64,000 bases of DNA from Oceanisphaera psychrotolerans (lineage in GTDB: Bacteria; Pseudomonadota; Gammaproteobacteria; Enterobacterales; Aeromonadaceae), in assembly GCF_001870485.1 (NCBI RefSeq), contig NZ_MDKE01000006.1:33807-97806 (forward strand). Reading direction: 5' to 3'. Made by a program: the position numbers and the translations under genes. Positions 19,183-27,919 of the stretch are shown one piece after another (positions within the stretch are counted from its first letter, which is position 1; every line of letters begins with the position of its first letter). The notes below the pieces were generated by a model. That model had not been told where the DNA came from. It worked only from the letters and a program-made list of their open reading frames with translations, and searched no databases.

Positions 19183-19680
19183 ATGAGACTGATAGGCGGG
19201 GTGCTGATGTTGCTGCTGTCGTGGCAGGCTCTGGCCGCGGAACCCGTGGTGCTGACCCTGTATGGGGACATGCGGCTCGATGGTCGACAGTATGAGCGGA
19301 TAGACTACAGTCTGAGCGAGTTGCAGGCCTTGCCCCAGGGCAAGATCATCACGGCCCATCCCTGGGTGTCTGAACCCCATCAATACCGAGGGCCCGATCT
19401 GGTACTGCTGCTGGGGCAGTTGTTCGGTCATCGCCGGGTCACGAGCCTGTATCTTGAGGCTTTGAACGGTTTCAGCGTGACCGTCGACTGGTCGCAGGTC
19501 GCTCCCTTTTCTCCTATTCTGGCCTGGCAGGATAATGGCCGGGTAATGAGCCGTCGCAATAAGGGGCCCTTGTGGCTGATGCTGCCTTTTGATCGGCTGT
19601 CCGAGACACAGCAGGCCAACTTCCGGCATTTCATGGCCTGGCAGCTCAGGGTGATTCGAGTTCACTCGGAGCCGGAATGA
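19183..19680 (+). CDS. Periplasmic protein with molybdopterin-oxidoreductase-like fold
   Basis: 165 aa. Signal peptide MRLIGGVLMLLLSWQALAAE. Segments YSLSELQALPQ, HPWVSEPHQYRGPDLVLLLGQ and GRVMSRRNKGPLWLMLPFD resemble the sulfite-oxidase-like molybdopterin domain of small periplasmic proteins. The mature part has no Cys, so the usual Mo-ligating thiolate is missing and enzymatic activity is doubtful. AAGGAG precedes; GTG 19177 is an alternative start. Its stop overlaps the next gene's start (ATGA). Possibly a sensory partner of that protein. Confidence 0.72.
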   Translation: MRLIGGVLMLLLSWQALAAEPVVLTLYGDMRLDGRQYERIDYSLSELQALPQGKIITAHPWVSEPHQYRGPDLVLLLGQLFGHRRVTSLYLEALNGFSVTVDWSQVAPFSPILAWQDNGRVMSRRNKGPLWLMLPFDRLSETQQANFRHFMAWQLRVIRVHSEPE

Positions 19681-21611
19681 GCCCCTTCATTTCTTCGTCC
19701 GAGCATCCCGGCAATCAATACGGCCGTGTTCATCCGCTCAAGATAATGCTCGGCGGCCTGCTGTTGCTGATCATGGTTATTTTTGGGGGAGGGGCGACAC
19801 ATTCCCTCATGAATATCCGGCAGCATAACGACCTGCTGGAGCAGCGTGCTTACGAAATGCCCTGGTCGATGATGCAGTTGCAACTGGAGTTGGGACGTTT
19901 TCTGGATGCGGTGCGATTACGGCATGCAGATGCCATCAGTCAGGACGATCTGATGCTGCGCTACGATATTCTCTGGAGCCGGACACCGGTACTGCTCAAT
20001 AGCCAGTTCAAGGACTCCATCAGCGCCCGGCCCGACTTGTGGCTGCTGCTCCAGCAGATTGAAACGCGGGTCCAGGGGTTGGAATCCTCGGTGATGGAGT
20101 TGCAACCCGGCTCTCCTACCTATCGCTTTATCCTGGCCGAATTGAGCCCTTATCTGGAGCCGCTGTCCAGCAGTGTCACCGCCACTATGCACAATAATGT
20201 GCACTTTTATACGCAATACGATCAGGTTTACCGAGAGCTGGGCAGGCAGCTTTATACCCGTATTATCGGGTTCGGGATTACGCTGCTGCTGCTGCTGCTG
20301 CTGCTGTGGAGGCAACTGTGGCAGTATCGGGTGCAGCAATTGCAGGATCCGCTGACTGGACTGCCCAATCGTTTCGTACTGCAACGGCACATGGCTCAGA
20401 TGATCGAGCAGGGACTTCCCTTTAGCGTGACGGTGCTGGAGCTGAAGGACTTTTCCCAGCACCAGCACCGTTTCGGCTTCGAAGTGGCCGACCGGTTGCG
20501 GCAGGTCTTCAGCCATCGTCTGCAGCAGAGCCTACACCCTCATGAATTCATCGCCCAGCCCGGACCGCAAGAGATCGCGGTCGTGGCCCGCGGCGTGGTG
20601 GAGCTGGAAGAAGTGCGTGCCCAGCTGTCCCGTTTTCGCCAGGCTTTGCTCGACAAGGTCTCGATCGATGCCTACGACTTTTACATGGAGCCCTTGATCG
20701 GGGTGGTGCTGTATCCGGCAGATGCGGACAACCTGGTGGATCTGCTGGCCCGGGGCGAGCTGGCGCTGGAACAGTGCAAGCGGGAGCAACTGCCCTATGT
20801 GATTTTCGATCCATCCTTGTTGAAGGACATGTCGCGCCGGCAGCAGCTGGCCCGGGATCTGCCGGCGGCGCTGGACAGCAACAGCCTGAGCCTGCAGTTG
20901 CAGCCGCTGGTTGATTCACAGGGCGGAGAATGTCATGGCCTGCAGGTGCTGTTGAACTGGCATCATCCTGGCTTTGGCATGATCCCGGCCGCGGAGCTGG
21001 TGCGCATCACCGAGCAATATCAGCTGTCGGAGCGGGTGTTCAGGTGGTTATTGCCGCAGGTGCTGCGACCATTATCCGGCTGGCGGCAGGCGAATGGAGC
21101 ACCGCTTTTTCTCAGTCTGACGGTGTCGCCGTCGCTGTTTCGCCACGGGCTGGAGCACCTCATCATGCCGCTATTGGAGCAACATGATCTGCAGGCCGAT
21201 GCGCTGGTACTGGATGTTAATGAAACCACGGCGATGCGTGATGTCCATGAATCCCTGAGCGTGATGGCGGGGATCCGTGCGGCGGGGATCCGCATCCTGC
21301 TGTCCGACTTCGGCAGCGGCGGCTCGGCCTGGGGATATCTGTCCCGAATGCCGGTTAGCTGGCTCAAGCTGGATCCGACCTTTTGCAACGGTATCGAACG
21401 CGAAGGTGAACCACGACATCAGCTGGATACCCTGCTGGCGCTGGCACGGGTGCTGCAGCGTCCGGTGGTTTGCTGTGGGGTCGATCATCAGGGCGAACTG
21501 GACGCGATTCGCATCATGAACGAGTCGCTGCTGGTACAGGGGGAGGCGGTCGGCGGCACGCTGTCGGTACAAGAGGTGACCGACTGGCTCAAGCGCCACC
21601 GCTATCAGTAG
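19677..21611 (+). CDS. Transmembrane GGDEF-EAL protein with degenerate catalytic motifs
   Basis: 644 aa. Membrane segments at about 24-40 and 196-211 flank a ~150-residue helical periplasmic region. A GGDEF domain follows from about 222 (DPLTGLPNRF) but the active-site motif reads GPQEI at 296-300. The EAL domain from about 400 reads QVL in place of EAL (423-425), has Thr for the conserved Asn (LSLTVSP), SDFG for DDFG, and CCGVD for AEGVE. Both cyclic-di-GMP activities are probably lost, suggesting an effector or scaffold like LapD or CsrD. Translationally coupled to the upstream periplasmic protein. Confidence 0.87.
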   Translation: MSPFISSSEHPGNQYGRVHPLKIMLGGLLLLIMVIFGGGATHSLMNIRQHNDLLEQRAYEMPWSMMQLQLELGRFLDAVRLRHADAISQDDLMLRYDILWSRTPVLLNSQFKDSISARPDLWLLLQQIETRVQGLESSVMELQPGSPTYRFILAELSPYLEPLSSSVTATMHNNVHFYTQYDQVYRELGRQLYTRIIGFGITLLLLLLLLWRQLWQYRVQQLQDPLTGLPNRFVLQRHMAQMIEQGLPFSVTVLELKDFSQHQHRFGFEVADRLRQVFSHRLQQSLHPHEFIAQPGPQEIAVVARGVVELEEVRAQLSRFRQALLDKVSIDAYDFYMEPLIGVVLYPADADNLVDLLARGELALEQCKREQLPYVIFDPSLLKDMSRRQQLARDLPAALDSNSLSLQLQPLVDSQGGECHGLQVLLNWHHPGFGMIPAAELVRITEQYQLSERVFRWLLPQVLRPLSGWRQANGAPLFLSLTVSPSLFRHGLEHLIMPLLEQHDLQADALVLDVNETTAMRDVHESLSVMAGIRAAGIRILLSDFGSGGSAWGYLSRMPVSWLKLDPTFCNGIEREGEPRHQLDTLLALARVLQRPVVCCGVDHQGELDAIRIMNESLLVQGEAVGGTLSVQEVTDWLKRHRYQ

Positions 21612-21643
21612 TCGGTGGCGCCAGGCGACATCAGTAGCGGCGG

Positions 21644-21952
21644 TCAGGACAGTCGTGCAAAGTGGTGGATGGTTTCGGCCAGCAACTGAATCTTGTGCAC
21701 CATCCGCGACAACAGATCCTGATATTCATCATCGGTGGCCATTTCCAGCAGCTCCAGCTCTTCCGCCAGTTCGGCGACATAGGGCATGAAATGATCCGCA
21801 TGAGTGATGAACTGGCTGTCTTCTCGCAGAACGGCGCTGAATTTTGCCTGTCCCTTGTTGCGCAGGGCCTGCAGTTTTTGATCGGCATCGATGGCCTGAT
21901 GGTAAAGCTCTTTAATGGTGTCATGCAGTTTGGCAGTGACGGAATCGTGCAT
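21644..21952 (-). CDS. Hypothetical protein, 102 aa
   Basis: Not recognised. Acidic, predicted all-helical, no cysteines, signal peptide or membrane segment. It begins MHDSVTAKLHDTIKELYHQA and contains VAELAEELELLEMATDDEYQDLL, which could form a coiled coil or helical bundle. It starts 9 bases after the epmB stop on the same strand, so the two are probably co-transcribed. Convergent with the GGDEF-EAL gene. Confidence 0.75.
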   Translation of the reverse strand: MHDSVTAKLHDTIKELYHQAIDADQKLQALRNKGQAKFSAVLREDSQFITHADHFMPYVAELAEELELLEMATDDEYQDLLSRMVHKIQLLAETIHHFARLS

Positions 21953-21961
21953 GGGTACTCC

Positions 21962-22990
21962 TTAACGGGGCTCAAGGCCAAGATCGACAGGGGTCTTGCT
22001 GGTTTCGCCACCGATTTCCCGCACCAGCTTGGGTACCAGAAAACCGGGCAGTCGGGTAAGCAGCTGGGCCATCAGTTGCCTGGCCTGTTGCTCCTCGACG
22101 TTAAAGTGAGCGGCCCCTTCGACCTTGTCCAGCAGGTATAGATAATAAGGTAAGACTCCGGCTTCAAACAGTCGCTCCGACAGCCGGCTCAGGGTGTCGG
22201 CATCGTCATTGACCCCGGCCAGCAGCACGCCCTGATTGAGCAGGGTAATGCCGGCGCTGCGCCAGTCCAGCAGTGTGCTTGCCAGCGTGTCGTCCACTTC
22301 ATTGGCGTGATTGACGTGCAGCACCATCACCGTCTGCAGTCGGCTGAGACGGAGCCGTTGCAGCAGCCCATCGGTCAGCCGGCTCGGGATCACCACCGGC
22401 AGCCGGGTATGGATACGCAGTCGCTTCAGATGCGGAATGGCTTCCAGTCCGGTGATCAGGGTATCGAGATGCTCGTCCTTGGCCATCAGCGGGTCGCCGC
22501 CCGAGAGGATCACCTCGTTGATCTCCGGGTGCGCGGCGATATAGTCCAGCGCCCGCTCCCGGCCGGCCTTGTCCGGACTGTTGTCGTCGTAGGGGAAGTG
22601 GCGTCGAAAGCAATAGCGGCAATTGACGGCACAGCCACCCCGTACTATCAGCAATACCCGTGAACGGTATTTGTGCAACAGACCGGGGAGCGCGCTGTCG
22701 TGCTCTGCGAGCGGGTCCTTGACAAAGCCCGGAACCTGCAGGAACTCCTCGGCCAGAGGTAATACCTGGCGCAGCAGCGGGTCGTGTGGATTACCTTTTT
22801 CCATCTTGTCGGCAAAGGGGCGTGGCACCCGCATGGGGAACAAACGACGGGCGGTCAGCCCTGCCTGCCAGGGGCCGGGATCCAGTTCCAGGTACTCAAG
22901 CAGTTGTTCGGGAGAGGTAAAGACCTGGGCAAGTTCTTTTTGCCAGTTAATATGTGAATCACTCCCGTTTAGGGGTATCATTGCCGGCAT
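21962..22990 (-). CDS. epmB: EF-P lysine 2,3-aminomutase
   Basis: Radical-SAM enzyme that converts (S)-alpha-lysine to (R)-beta-lysine, used by EpmA to modify EF-P. 342 aa from ATG 22990, equal to E. coli; Cys120, Cys124 and Cys127 (CAVNCRYC) bind the 4Fe-4S cluster and fall at the E. coli positions. [11 protein letters not shown] and [11 protein letters not shown] are conserved, and GVNDDADTL lies in the PLP/lysine region. An upstream GTG at 23014 is possible. Divergent from efp with about 33 bases between. Confidence 0.95.
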   Translation of the reverse strand: MPAMIPLNGSDSHINWQKELAQVFTSPEQLLEYLELDPGPWQAGLTARRLFPMRVPRPFADKMEKGNPHDPLLRQVLPLAEEFLQVPGFVKDPLAEHDSALPGLLHKYRSRVLLIVRGGCAVNCRYCFRRHFPYDDNSPDKAGRERALDYIAAHPEINEVILSGGDPLMAKDEHLDTLITGLEAIPHLKRLRIHTRLPVVIPSRLTDGLLQRLRLSRLQTVMVLHVNHANEVDDTLASTLLDWRSAGITLLNQGVLLAGVNDDADTLSRLSERLFEAGVLPYYLYLLDKVEGAAHFNVEEQQARQLMAQLLTRLPGFLVPKLVREIGGETSKTPVDLGLEPR

Positions 22991-23023
22991 TTTCTGCAAC
23001 TCTGTCAAACTCACGAGGGTAAA

Positions 23024-23590
23024 ATGGCCTCTTATAGTACCAATGATTTCCGCGCCGGCCTAAAGATTATGCTGGATGGCGAGCCGTGTGCCATTGTCGA
23101 AAACGAATTCGTCAAGCCCGGCAAGGGGCAGGCGTTCAGCCGCGTGAAGATCCGTCGTCTGCTCAACGGCAAGATGCTGGAAAAAACCTTCAAGTCCGGT
23201 GACACCGTGGAAGCCGCCGATGTGGTGGATATGGAACTGGCCTATCTGTACAACGATGGCGAGTTCTATCACTTCATGAACAACGAGACGTTCGAGCAGC
23301 TGGCCGCCGACGAGAAAGCCGTGTCTGATGCCAAGTTGTGGCTGAAAGAACAGGACGTGTGCACCCTGACGCTGTGGAACGGTGCCGCGATTTCCGTGAC
23401 ACCACCCAACTTCGTCGAGCTGGAAGTGGTAGAAACCGACCCGGGCCTGAAAGGCGATACCGCCGGCACCGGCGGCAAGCCTGCCACCCTGACCACCGGC
23501 GCCGTGGTACGAGTGCCGCTGTTCATCCAGATTGGTGAAGTGCTGAAGGTTGATACCCGCTCCGGTGAATACGTTTCCCGCGTGAAGTAA
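23024..23590 (+). CDS. efp: Elongation factor P
   Basis: 188 aa, full length and highly similar to E. coli EF-P. Relieves ribosome stalling at polyproline. Lys34 in KPGKGQAF is the residue beta-lysylated by EpmA/EpmB. Three beta-barrel domains end [11 protein letters not shown]. Divergent from epmB, with epmA about 1.8 kb downstream, so all three partners except EpmC hydroxylase are in this window. Confidence 0.98.
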   Translation: MASYSTNDFRAGLKIMLDGEPCAIVENEFVKPGKGQAFSRVKIRRLLNGKMLEKTFKSGDTVEAADVVDMELAYLYNDGEFYHFMNNETFEQLAADEKAVSDAKLWLKEQDVCTLTLWNGAAISVTPPNFVELEVVETDPGLKGDTAGTGGKPATLTTGAVVRVPLFIQIGEVLKVDTRSGEYVSRVK

Positions 23591-23610
23591 GCAGCGAGCC
23601 TTGCTCAATA

Positions 23611-23636
23611 AAACGGCGCCTTTCGGCGCCGTTTTT
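23611..23636. terminator. Terminator between efp and guaC
   Basis: AAACGGCGCC, TTTC loop, GGCGCCGTTTTT. Bidirectional for the convergent genes. Confidence 0.88.
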
Positions 23637-23641
23637 GTTGA

Positions 23642-24685
23642 TCACTCTTTACCGTAGACGTTGTTTTCCTGCTCCCGCACCCGGATGAAGGTGGTGCGCT
23701 TGGTCAGCTCTTTCAGACGCTGTGCTCCCACATAGGTACAGGTTGAGCGCACACCACCCAGAATATCCTGAATGGTGTCTTCCACCGGGCCGCGATAGGC
23801 CAGCTCGACGGTCTTGCCCTCGGCGGCCCTGTACCTGGCCACGCCGCCGGCGTGTTTGTCCATGGCGCTGGCGGAGCTCATGCCGTAGAACTTCATGAAT
23901 GTCTTGCCATCGCGCTCGACCAGCTCACCGCCGCATTCTTCGTGGGCCGCCAGCATGCCACCCAGCATTACGAAGTCGGCACCGCCACCAAAGGCCTTCG
24001 ACACATCGCCAGGGCAGGTACAGCCACCGTCGCCGATGATTTGTCCGCCCAGACCGTGAGCCGCATCGGCGCACTCGATAATGGCCGACAGCTGCGGATA
24101 GCCGACGCCGGTCTTGACCCGGGTGGTACAGACCGAACCCGGGCCGATGCCGACCTTGACGATATCGGCACCGGACAGGATCAACTCTTCCACCATCTCA
24201 CCGGTGACCACGTTGCCGGCGATAATGGTGTGCCCGGGCCATTGCCGGCGCGCCTTGCTGACAAAAGAGGTGAAGTGCTCGCTGTAACCGTTGGCCACAT
24301 CGATACAGATAAAGCCGAGTTCATCGGACAGCGCCAGGATCTGTTGCAGCTTTTCAAAATCCTTGTCGGAGGTGCCGCTGGAGACGATAACGTGCTGCAG
24401 CACATCGGCGGTTTGCGCCTGTACGAAAGCCTGCCACTCGGCTACCGAGTAATGTTTGTGTACCGCGGTCAGGATTTGATGCCGGGCCAGGGCGCGGGCC
24501 ATGGCAAAGGTGGCAACGGTATCCATGTTGGCGGCGATAATCGGCACGCCGGCCCAGCGACGAGCCGAATGCTTAAACACAAATTCGCGGCCCAGCTCTA
24601 CCTGAGAGCGGCTGTTGAGAGTAGAGCGCTTGGGGCGAAACAGCACATCACTAAAGCCCAGTTTCAAGTCTTCTTCAATACGCAT
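23642..24685 (-). CDS. guaC: GMP reductase
   Basis: NADPH-dependent deamination of GMP to IMP in purine salvage. 347 aa, equal to E. coli GuaC and aligned throughout. Catalytic Cys186 lies in [14 protein letters not shown]/nucleotide-binding DGGCTCPGD and [13 protein letters not shown] follow. Start ATG 24685 ([11 protein letters not shown]) preceded by GAGGT; an upstream in-frame ATG at 24712 falls inside the leader U-tract and is rejected. Its leader holds a terminator-like hairpin. Confidence 0.97.
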   Translation of the reverse strand: MRIEEDLKLGFSDVLFRPKRSTLNSRSQVELGREFVFKHSARRWAGVPIIAANMDTVATFAMARALARHQILTAVHKHYSVAEWQAFVQAQTADVLQHVIVSSGTSDKDFEKLQQILALSDELGFICIDVANGYSEHFTSFVSKARRQWPGHTIIAGNVVTGEMVEELILSGADIVKVGIGPGSVCTTRVKTGVGYPQLSAIIECADAAHGLGGQIIGDGGCTCPGDVSKAFGGGADFVMLGGMLAAHEECGGELVERDGKTFMKFYGMSSASAMDKHAGGVARYRAAEGKTVELAYRGPVEDTIQDILGGVRSTCTYVGAQRLKELTKRTTFIRVREQENNVYGKE

Positions 24686-24712
24686 GGTATTACCTCGGTA
24701 AGTGACAGGCAC

Positions 24713-24744
24713 AAAAAAACCGGGGGTTTCTTAGGCCCCCGGTT
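24713..24744 (-). terminator. Terminator-like hairpin at the 5' end of the guaC leader
   Basis: On the minus strand AACCGGGGG, nine-base loop, CCCCCGGTT followed by more T (U-tract 24719-24713). It lies between the predicted promoter and the guaC RBS, so it would begin at or next to the transcription start. Possible attenuator or 5'-stabilising hairpin. Confidence 0.75.
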
Positions 24745-24750
24745 TTCAGC

Positions 24751-24778
24751 ATTGTAGGTTTGTGAAAACTTTTTGCAA
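24751..24778 (-). promoter_or_regulatory. guaC: Predicted sigma-70 promoter of guaC
   Basis: Minus strand TTGCAA (24778-24773), 16-base spacer, TACAAT (24756-24751). The predicted start is near 24744, the first base of the leader hairpin. A loose GCAA...TTTTC inverted pair overlaps the -35 and could be a PurR-like site, but the match is poor. Confidence 0.65.
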
Positions 24779-24932
24779 CTATTCTGACTCTCTGTTCAAG
24801 AAATCAATCCCGACCGGGGATGGGACACCGAGGACTGGAAACGGATGCCGGGTCGATGTTATGGGAACTCGGTGCTGTTATTTTGTTCAAAACTACAGCA
24901 TGCTGTTAGCATCTTGAGCGGAGGATTGCGTG

Positions 24933-25331
24933 ATGTTCAAAATACTGGGGCTGGACCATCTGGTTCTGCGGGTGAGGCAACCGGAGCGGATGCTGGATTT
25001 TTACTGTCGTGTGCTCGGTTGTACCCTGGAGCGCCAAAAAAATGATATTGGTCTCTATCAATTGCGGGCCGGGGAGCAGCTTATCGATCTGGTCGATATT
25101 CGCGGGCCGCTGGGGGGCGACGGTGAAGCACCGGAACAGCGCAAGGCCAACCTGGATCACTTCTGTCTGAGAATAGATCCTTTCGATATCGACGCGCTTT
25201 GCACCTATCTCGCGCTGAACGGGGTGATCATCGAAGCGCCGGAGATACGTTATGGTGCCGAGGGGGAAGGGCCGTCGGTTTATCTGTTCGATCCGGAAGG
25301 GAATGAGATCGAGCTGAAAGGCTCCCTCTAG
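24933..25331 (+). CDS. VOC-family (glyoxalase-like) protein
   Basis: 132 aa, two beta-alpha-beta-beta-beta modules: [23 protein letters not shown] and [13 protein letters not shown], with C-terminal [11 protein letters not shown]. Candidate metal ligands are the His of each LDH block and the Glu of NEIEL. This is the vicinal-oxygen-chelate fold of glyoxalase I, dioxygenases and fosfomycin-resistance proteins; the substrate cannot be told. GGAGG is 8 bases upstream of ATG 24933. Sits between guaC and epmA. Confidence 0.87.
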   Translation: MFKILGLDHLVLRVRQPERMLDFYCRVLGCTLERQKNDIGLYQLRAGEQLIDLVDIRGPLGGDGEAPEQRKANLDHFCLRIDPFDIDALCTYLALNGVIIEAPEIRYGAEGEGPSVYLFDPEGNEIELKGSL

Positions 25332-25384
25332 GCTGGCAAGCGCCCGTATTAAGAGTAAAATCCCCGGCTTTGGGCGCTGATTCC

Positions 25385-26359
25385 ATGACTTCAACTACCT
25401 GGCCGCCGACGGCCTCTCTGGCGTTTTTACAACAACGAGCCCGGCTGCTGGCGCGGATCCGCGGTTTCTTTGCCGAGCGTGACGTGCTGGAAGTCGATAC
25501 CCCGACTCTGGCCAGTGCCGGCGTGACCGATGTACACCTGAACAACTTCGATACCCGTTTCGTCGGCCCCGGTATGGCACAAGGGCTGGCGCTCTATCTG
25601 CAGACCTCGCCGGAATTTCATATGAAGCGCCTGCTGGCGGCGGGCAGCGGGGCCATCTACCAGATCTGCAAGGCCTACCGCAACGAAGAGGCCGGGCGGC
25701 TGCATAACCCGGAATTTACCATGCTGGAGTGGTACCGACCCGGCTTCGACCATCACCGGCTGATGGATGAAATGGCCGATCTGCTGCAGCTGGTGCTGGG
25801 GGGCGGTACGCCCTCGCGACTCAGTTACCAGCAGGCGTTCATCGACACCCTGGGGGTTTGTCCGCTGACCGGTTCGATGGATCAGCTGCGGGCCGCCGGG
25901 CGAGGGCTGGGGGCCGATGATTTGCTGGTGCGGGAACATCACAGAGACACCCTGTTGCAACTGCTGTTTGCGCTGGGAGTCGAGCCCCGCATCGGCCAGA
26001 CCGAGCCCTGCTTCGTGTATCACTTTCCGGCCAGTCAGGCGGCCCTGGCCCGGATCAGTCCGCAGGATGAACGGGTGGCGGAGCGGTTCGAGGTCTATTT
26101 CAAGGGCGTCGAGCTGGCCAACGGCTTTCACGAATTGAGTGATGCCGGCGAGCAGCGCCGCCGGTTCGAACAGGATAATCGGGAGCGTATCCGGTGTGGA
26201 TTACCGACCCGACCGGTGGATGAATATCTTCTGGCCGCACTGGAAGCCGGGTTGCCGGATTGTGCCGGGGTGGCGCTGGGAGTCGATCGCCTGGTGATGC
26301 TGGCGCTCGGTGCCGAGCGGCTGGAGCAGGTGATTGCCTTTCCGGTTACCCGCGCCTGA
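25385..26359 (+). CDS. epmA: EF-P--(R)-beta-lysine ligase
   Basis: Class-II lysyl-tRNA-synthetase paralogue that attaches beta-lysine to EF-P Lys34. 324 aa (E. coli 325), lacking the anticodon-binding domain. Motif 2 is [22 protein letters not shown], motif 3 is [16 protein letters not shown], and [11 protein letters not shown] is conserved. Start ATG 25385 matches the E. coli N-terminus; ATG 25370 would add five residues. Confidence 0.96.
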   Translation: MTSTTWPPTASLAFLQQRARLLARIRGFFAERDVLEVDTPTLASAGVTDVHLNNFDTRFVGPGMAQGLALYLQTSPEFHMKRLLAAGSGAIYQICKAYRNEEAGRLHNPEFTMLEWYRPGFDHHRLMDEMADLLQLVLGGGTPSRLSYQQAFIDTLGVCPLTGSMDQLRAAGRGLGADDLLVREHHRDTLLQLLFALGVEPRIGQTEPCFVYHFPASQAALARISPQDERVAERFEVYFKGVELANGFHELSDAGEQRRRFEQDNRERIRCGLPTRPVDEYLLAALEAGLPDCAGVALGVDRLVMLALGAERLEQVIAFPVTRA

Positions 26360-26376
26360 CTCCGCAATCGGCCGCC

Positions 26377-26877
26377 TCAGGGCCGGGGCGGATAATTCTG
26401 CAGCAGCTCGGCGACCTGCTGTTCGATGCGCCGACGGCGCTCTGCACCCTTGATATTATCGCCGGGCAAGGCGCGAGGGTGCCTGCTGCGCCACAGTATT
26501 CGGTCGCTGTGTGGTGGCGTCAGCCACAGCACCAGTTTTTGTTCCTTCACCGCCCCATACACCCGCTCATCGTCGTCCCATGAACCAGGGTGAGGGGACA
26601 GCATGCGTGGCATCACCGTCAGCAGTCGGGTCTCTTCCTGAAGCCGGTAATGCAGCCACAGGGAGGCCTGGTCCGGGGTGGTCAGGCGCAGACCCTGTGC
26701 CGGCAGCATGGCCCTCGTTGCCGCACCGATGCGGGAGCCATCGAGGGAGCCGATATCGTTATCCGGCGCCAGCGCCACACTGGTGAAGCTGTGAAAGTCG
26801 ACGTCTTCGGCATAGTCGTAGGGGGCGGCACAGCCGCCCAGCAGCAGTGCCAGAACGAACAGGCGGAACATGGACAT
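26377..26877 (-). CDS. DUF4136-like lipoprotein
   Basis: 166 aa. Signal peptide MSMFRLFVLALLLGGC with lipobox and Cys15. The body (DYAEDVDFHSFTSVAL, lysine-poor beta segments, LWLTPPHSDRILWRS) resembles DUF4136 lipoproteins, which begin with a similar D...DF..Y.TY pattern. Moderate family assignment, function unknown. A strong GC-rich hairpin (26888-26923) lies just upstream of its RBS. Confidence 0.75.
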   Translation of the reverse strand: MSMFRLFVLALLLGGCAAPYDYAEDVDFHSFTSVALAPDNDIGSLDGSRIGAATRAMLPAQGLRLTTPDQASLWLHYRLQEETRLLTVMPRMLSPHPGSWDDDERVYGAVKEQKLVLWLTPPHSDRILWRSRHPRALPGDNIKGAERRRRIEQQVAELLQNYPPRP

Positions 26878-26887
26878 GGAGAGAGCT

Positions 26888-26923
26888 CCGGCCGGGAGTG
26901 ATGGCTTATTTACTCCCGGCCGG
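26888..26923 (-). other. Perfect 12-bp inverted repeat upstream of the DUF4136-like gene
   Basis: CCGGCCGGGAGT and ACTCCCGGCCGG separated by 12 bases. No U-tract follows on either strand, so it is not a standard terminator. It sits 11 bases from the ATG, next to the RBS region (GGAGAG). Confidence 0.75.
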
Positions 26924-26993
26924 GCCGAAAAAGCAAGGGACGTGCTGGTTTATGAGGATATGTTGTCGAGCTGATTTTCTTTAACGTTATGTG

Positions 26994-27881
26994 TTAATTC
27001 AATATTTCTCTGGCCAGCTCCAGCAGGGCCATGCGCGAGGGATGGTCTCCCCTGTCCTTGTGCCAGGCGAAGTAGAAATAACGGCTCAGGGACAGCTCGG
27101 GCACCGGTAGGGCGACCAGCTGCCCACTGGACAGCTCCTCGGCCACGCTGAGTCGAGACATGCAGCTGAGCCAGGCCCGGGATTGCAGCAGCCGCTTGAT
27201 GGTCGGCAGATGCGGATATTCCTGCCGAATGTTCAAGGGCCCGAGGCGACCCTGCAGCGCCTGTTCAAAGGTATCCCGGGTACCCGAGCCGGGCTCGCGC
27301 AGTATCCATTCGCAGTCTTCCAGCTGCGCCAGGGTTACGCTCTGTTCCTGGCATAATGGGTGCTGTGGTCTGCATACAATCACCAGCTCGTCCTGACACC
27401 AGGGTTCCAGTTTGAGCCATTTTTCCTGAGTATGGGCTTCAATCAGTGCCATTTCCAGCGTGCCACGATACAGCTGCTGCAACAGGCTGTGGGTATTGTC
27501 GACGCTGAGCCGGATATCGAGCCGGGGGTAACGGCGGGCGCTGTGGTCGATCAGCTCCGGGATCCAATAATCGGCGATGGTGCGGCTGGCGCCCAGGCGC
27601 AGCTGACCGGCGATGGGGCTCTTGCCTTTGAACCCCTGCTCGATCTGATAGCTTTCGGCCAGTATTTTCTGCGCTCTCGGCAGCAGCCAGAGCCCCCAGG
27701 CGTTGAGCCTGAGTCGGCGTCCGACCCGGTCGAACAGCGGATGAGCCAGCTGGCGTTCGAGCTCCTGCAACGACATGGTGGCCGCGGACTGAGTCATCGC
27801 CAGCAATTCGGCGGCCCGGCTCAGGCTGCCGTTTTCCGCCACGCTGACAAAGAGCCGCAGCTGTTTGAGGGTGAAGTTCAT
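26994..27881 (-). CDS. LysR-family transcriptional regulator
   Basis: 295 aa. N-terminal winged helix-turn-helix (MNFTLKQLRLFVSVAENGSLSRAAELLAMTQSAATMSLQELE) and a substrate-binding domain with GQLRLGASRTIADYWIPEL. Resembles the CysB/CbbR-like branch; target unknown. It follows mscM on the same strand with a 38-base gap rather than being divergent from a regulated operon, so its targets may be elsewhere. Confidence 0.93.
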   Translation of the reverse strand: MNFTLKQLRLFVSVAENGSLSRAAELLAMTQSAATMSLQELERQLAHPLFDRVGRRLRLNAWGLWLLPRAQKILAESYQIEQGFKGKSPIAGQLRLGASRTIADYWIPELIDHSARRYPRLDIRLSVDNTHSLLQQLYRGTLEMALIEAHTQEKWLKLEPWCQDELVIVCRPQHPLCQEQSVTLAQLEDCEWILREPGSGTRDTFEQALQGRLGPLNIRQEYPHLPTIKRLLQSRAWLSCMSRLSVAEELSSGQLVALPVPELSLSRYFYFAWHKDRGDHPSRMALLELAREILN

Positions 27882-27919
27882 TTCAGGCCCATAGGTATCG
27901 GTGCATCATTGTTCGCGGT

